A DNA stretch of 63,392 bases from Brevibacterium sp. (GTDB lineage Bacteria > Actinomycetota > Actinomycetes > Actinomycetales > Brevibacteriaceae): NCBI GenBank assembly GCA_030457025.1, contig JAKDSA010000010.1, positions 1 through 63,392 on the forward strand, given 5' to 3'. Position numbers and translations under genes: made by a program. Below, piece by piece: positions 62,330 to 63,392 of the stretch (position 1 is the first letter of the stretch; every line of letters starts with the position of its first letter). The notes beneath the pieces were generated by a model, which saw only the letters and a program-made list of their open reading frames with translations, was not told the origin of the DNA and searched no databases.

Positions 62330-63392
62330 GTGCCCGCACGGATCCGCTCATCGGCACCATTCTCAATGACCGGTATCGCATCGATGCGAAGATCGCGCGC
62401 GGTGGGATGGCCATGGTCTACCGCGGCACCGATCTGCGACTCGACCGTGAGATCGCCATCAAGGTCATGCATGAGCACCTCATCAGCGACGAGACCTTCG
62501 TCGAACGGTTCCGACGAGAGGCCATCAACGCCGGGCGGCTGACCCACCCGAACCTCGTCGCCATCCATGATCAGGCCCGCGACGGCGACACCGTCTACCT
62601 CGTGATGGAGCACCTGCCGTCGGTGACCTTGCGCCGCGAGCTCAAGCATCGGGGGACCTTCACTCCTCGTCAGGCGATCGTCGTCCTCGATGCGATCCTC
62701 GCCGCGCTCGAAGCTGTCCATTCCACAGGAATCATCCATCGAGATCTCAAACCCGACAACGTCCTCCTCGGCACCGACGGGCAGGTCAAGCTCGCGGACT
62801 TCGGGTTGGCACGCGCTGTGACAACCGCGACCACCACCAAGACATTGATCGGGACCGTCGGATATGTCGCGCCCGAGCTCGTCACACGTGCGGGTGCCGA
62901 TATCCGAACCGACCTCTACACCGTCGGCATCATGTTCTACGAGATGCTCACAGGAATGCAGCCCTATACGGATGAAGTTCCGATCCAGGTCGCCTACCGC
63001 CACGTCCACGATTCCGTGCCGCCTCCCTCGGAGCAGGTCCCGGGTCTGAGCCCCCGTCTCGATGCTCTGGTGCTGTGGGCGACGTCGAAGGATCCCAACG
63101 ATCGTCCCGACGATGCCGCAGAGTTCCGGCATGCTCTCGCCGAAACGCGGTCCGAGATGAGCGAAAGCGAGCTCGATCTCGGCGACCCCAATGTCATACC
63201 GGGTGAGCACTCCCCCACATTGACGGCGAGCATCGCCCTCGGAGCTGAGGCTCCGAAGGAGAAGCGATCGCGCACCGACGAGATCCCCTACCTCGACCAC
63301 GATGAGGACCAGGACAGTGAGAACGCCGAGGTGCACGACTCCGACGTTCGCTCGGACTCTGCGGAAGCAGCGGGCACCGTCGCAACGGTCGG
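62326..63392 (+). CDS. pknL: PknL-like Ser/Thr protein kinase, 3' end beyond window
   Basis: At least 355 residues; the gene runs off the end. ATG 62326 overlaps the upstream stop by 4 bases. Hanks-type kinase: ARGGMAMVYRG glycine loop (24-34), AIKV with Lys46, HRDLKPDN with Asp140, DFG at 158-160, Thr-rich activation loop TTATTTKT (166-173), GTVGYVAPE. A long acidic linker begins near residue 290; a membrane segment should lie beyond the window. Naming as PknL rests on linkage with the Rv2175c-like gene and idsA, as in M. tuberculosis. Confidence 0.9.
   Translation, partial: MSARTDPLIGTILNDRYRIDAKIARGGMAMVYRGTDLRLDREIAIKVMHEHLISDETFVERFRREAINAGRLTHPNLVAIHDQARDGDTVYLVMEHLPSVTLRRELKHRGTFTPRQAIVVLDAILAALEAVHSTGIIHRDLKPDNVLLGTDGQVKLADFGLARAVTTATTTKTLIGTVGYVAPELVTRAGADIRTDLYTVGIMFYEMLTGMQPYTDEVPIQVAYRHVHDSVPPPSEQVPGLSPRLDALVLWATSKDPNDRPDDAAEFRHALAETRSEMSESELDLGDPNVIPGEHSPTLTASIALGAEAPKEKRSRTDEIPYLDHDEDQDSENAEVHDSDVRSDSAEAAGTVATV

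Noticed and set aside
1..63392. Biosynthetic cluster, prophage, insertion sequence or tRNA gene
   Set aside because: Nearly every base belongs to housekeeping genes in conserved order; no transposase, integrase, synthase set or cloverleaf-like sequence was seen by eye.

Overview
The window is a GC-rich, densely packed chromosomal segment of an actinobacterium, most likely a Brevibacterium or close relative (Micrococcales). The clues are actinobacteria-restricted families (DUF3710, DUF3093, DUF4193, SepH, DUF3040, a Rv2175c-like protein, a TgpA-type transglutaminase), gene orders shared with Mycobacterium tuberculosis, and a MurE carrying the DNPR signature of meso-diaminopimelate ligases. The genus is an inference. 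I saw no tRNA, rRNA, insertion sequence, prophage or CRISPR array.

Left part (1-25.5 kb). An APC permease cut by the window edge faces two overlapping TrkA-type K+ uptake regulators. A convergent dut-DUF3710-OB-fold operon, DUF3093 and DUF4193 follow, an order very like Rv2690c-Rv2699c. Next come a small unknown protein, a ferrochelatase, sepH, and a cytochrome bd operon (cydA, cydB, fused cydDC). The cyd operon is divergent from a BlaI-type repressor and an M56 metalloprotease. Then come parE, a lipoprotein amidase, sigA, DUF4192, a spermidine-synthase-like protein and a HelD-type RNA polymerase-recycling helicase.

Middle (25.8-51.6 kb). Every gene is on the minus strand. In transcription order they are mraZ, rsmH, ftsL, ftsI, murE, murF, mraY, murD, ftsW, murG, murC, ftsQ, ftsZ, pgeF, sepF, yggT, divIVA, lspA, rluD, dnaE1, hisD, nrdR. 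This is the full division and cell wall cluster plus its polar-growth tail. Many genes overlap by 1-8 bases or nearly touch, so translational coupling is likely. Hairpins after ftsQ, divIVA and nrdR divide the transcript.

Right part (52-63.4 kb). Diverging from mraZ is a moxR-DUF58-transglutaminase operon. It is followed by DUF3040, DNA polymerase IV, a lipoprotein coupled to a polyprenyl diphosphate synthase, a Rv2175c-like DNA-binding protein, a LysM/lytic transglycosylase without a visible signal peptide, and a PknL-like Ser/Thr kinase cut by the window end.

The most interesting signals are regulatory. Two back-to-back 17-bp palindromes sit at the cydA promoter, and a degenerate third copy fills the spacer of the presumed blaI promoter. 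This suggests that a BlaI/M56 signalling pair controls the terminal oxidase. Helically phased GTGG arrays around mraZ and toward moxR look like MraZ boxes. Also notable are a pseudoknot-type pair of interleaved hairpins, repeat-built basic or Ala/Pro tails and linkers in FtsW, SigA and CydDC, and the absence of yggS between pgeF and sepF.
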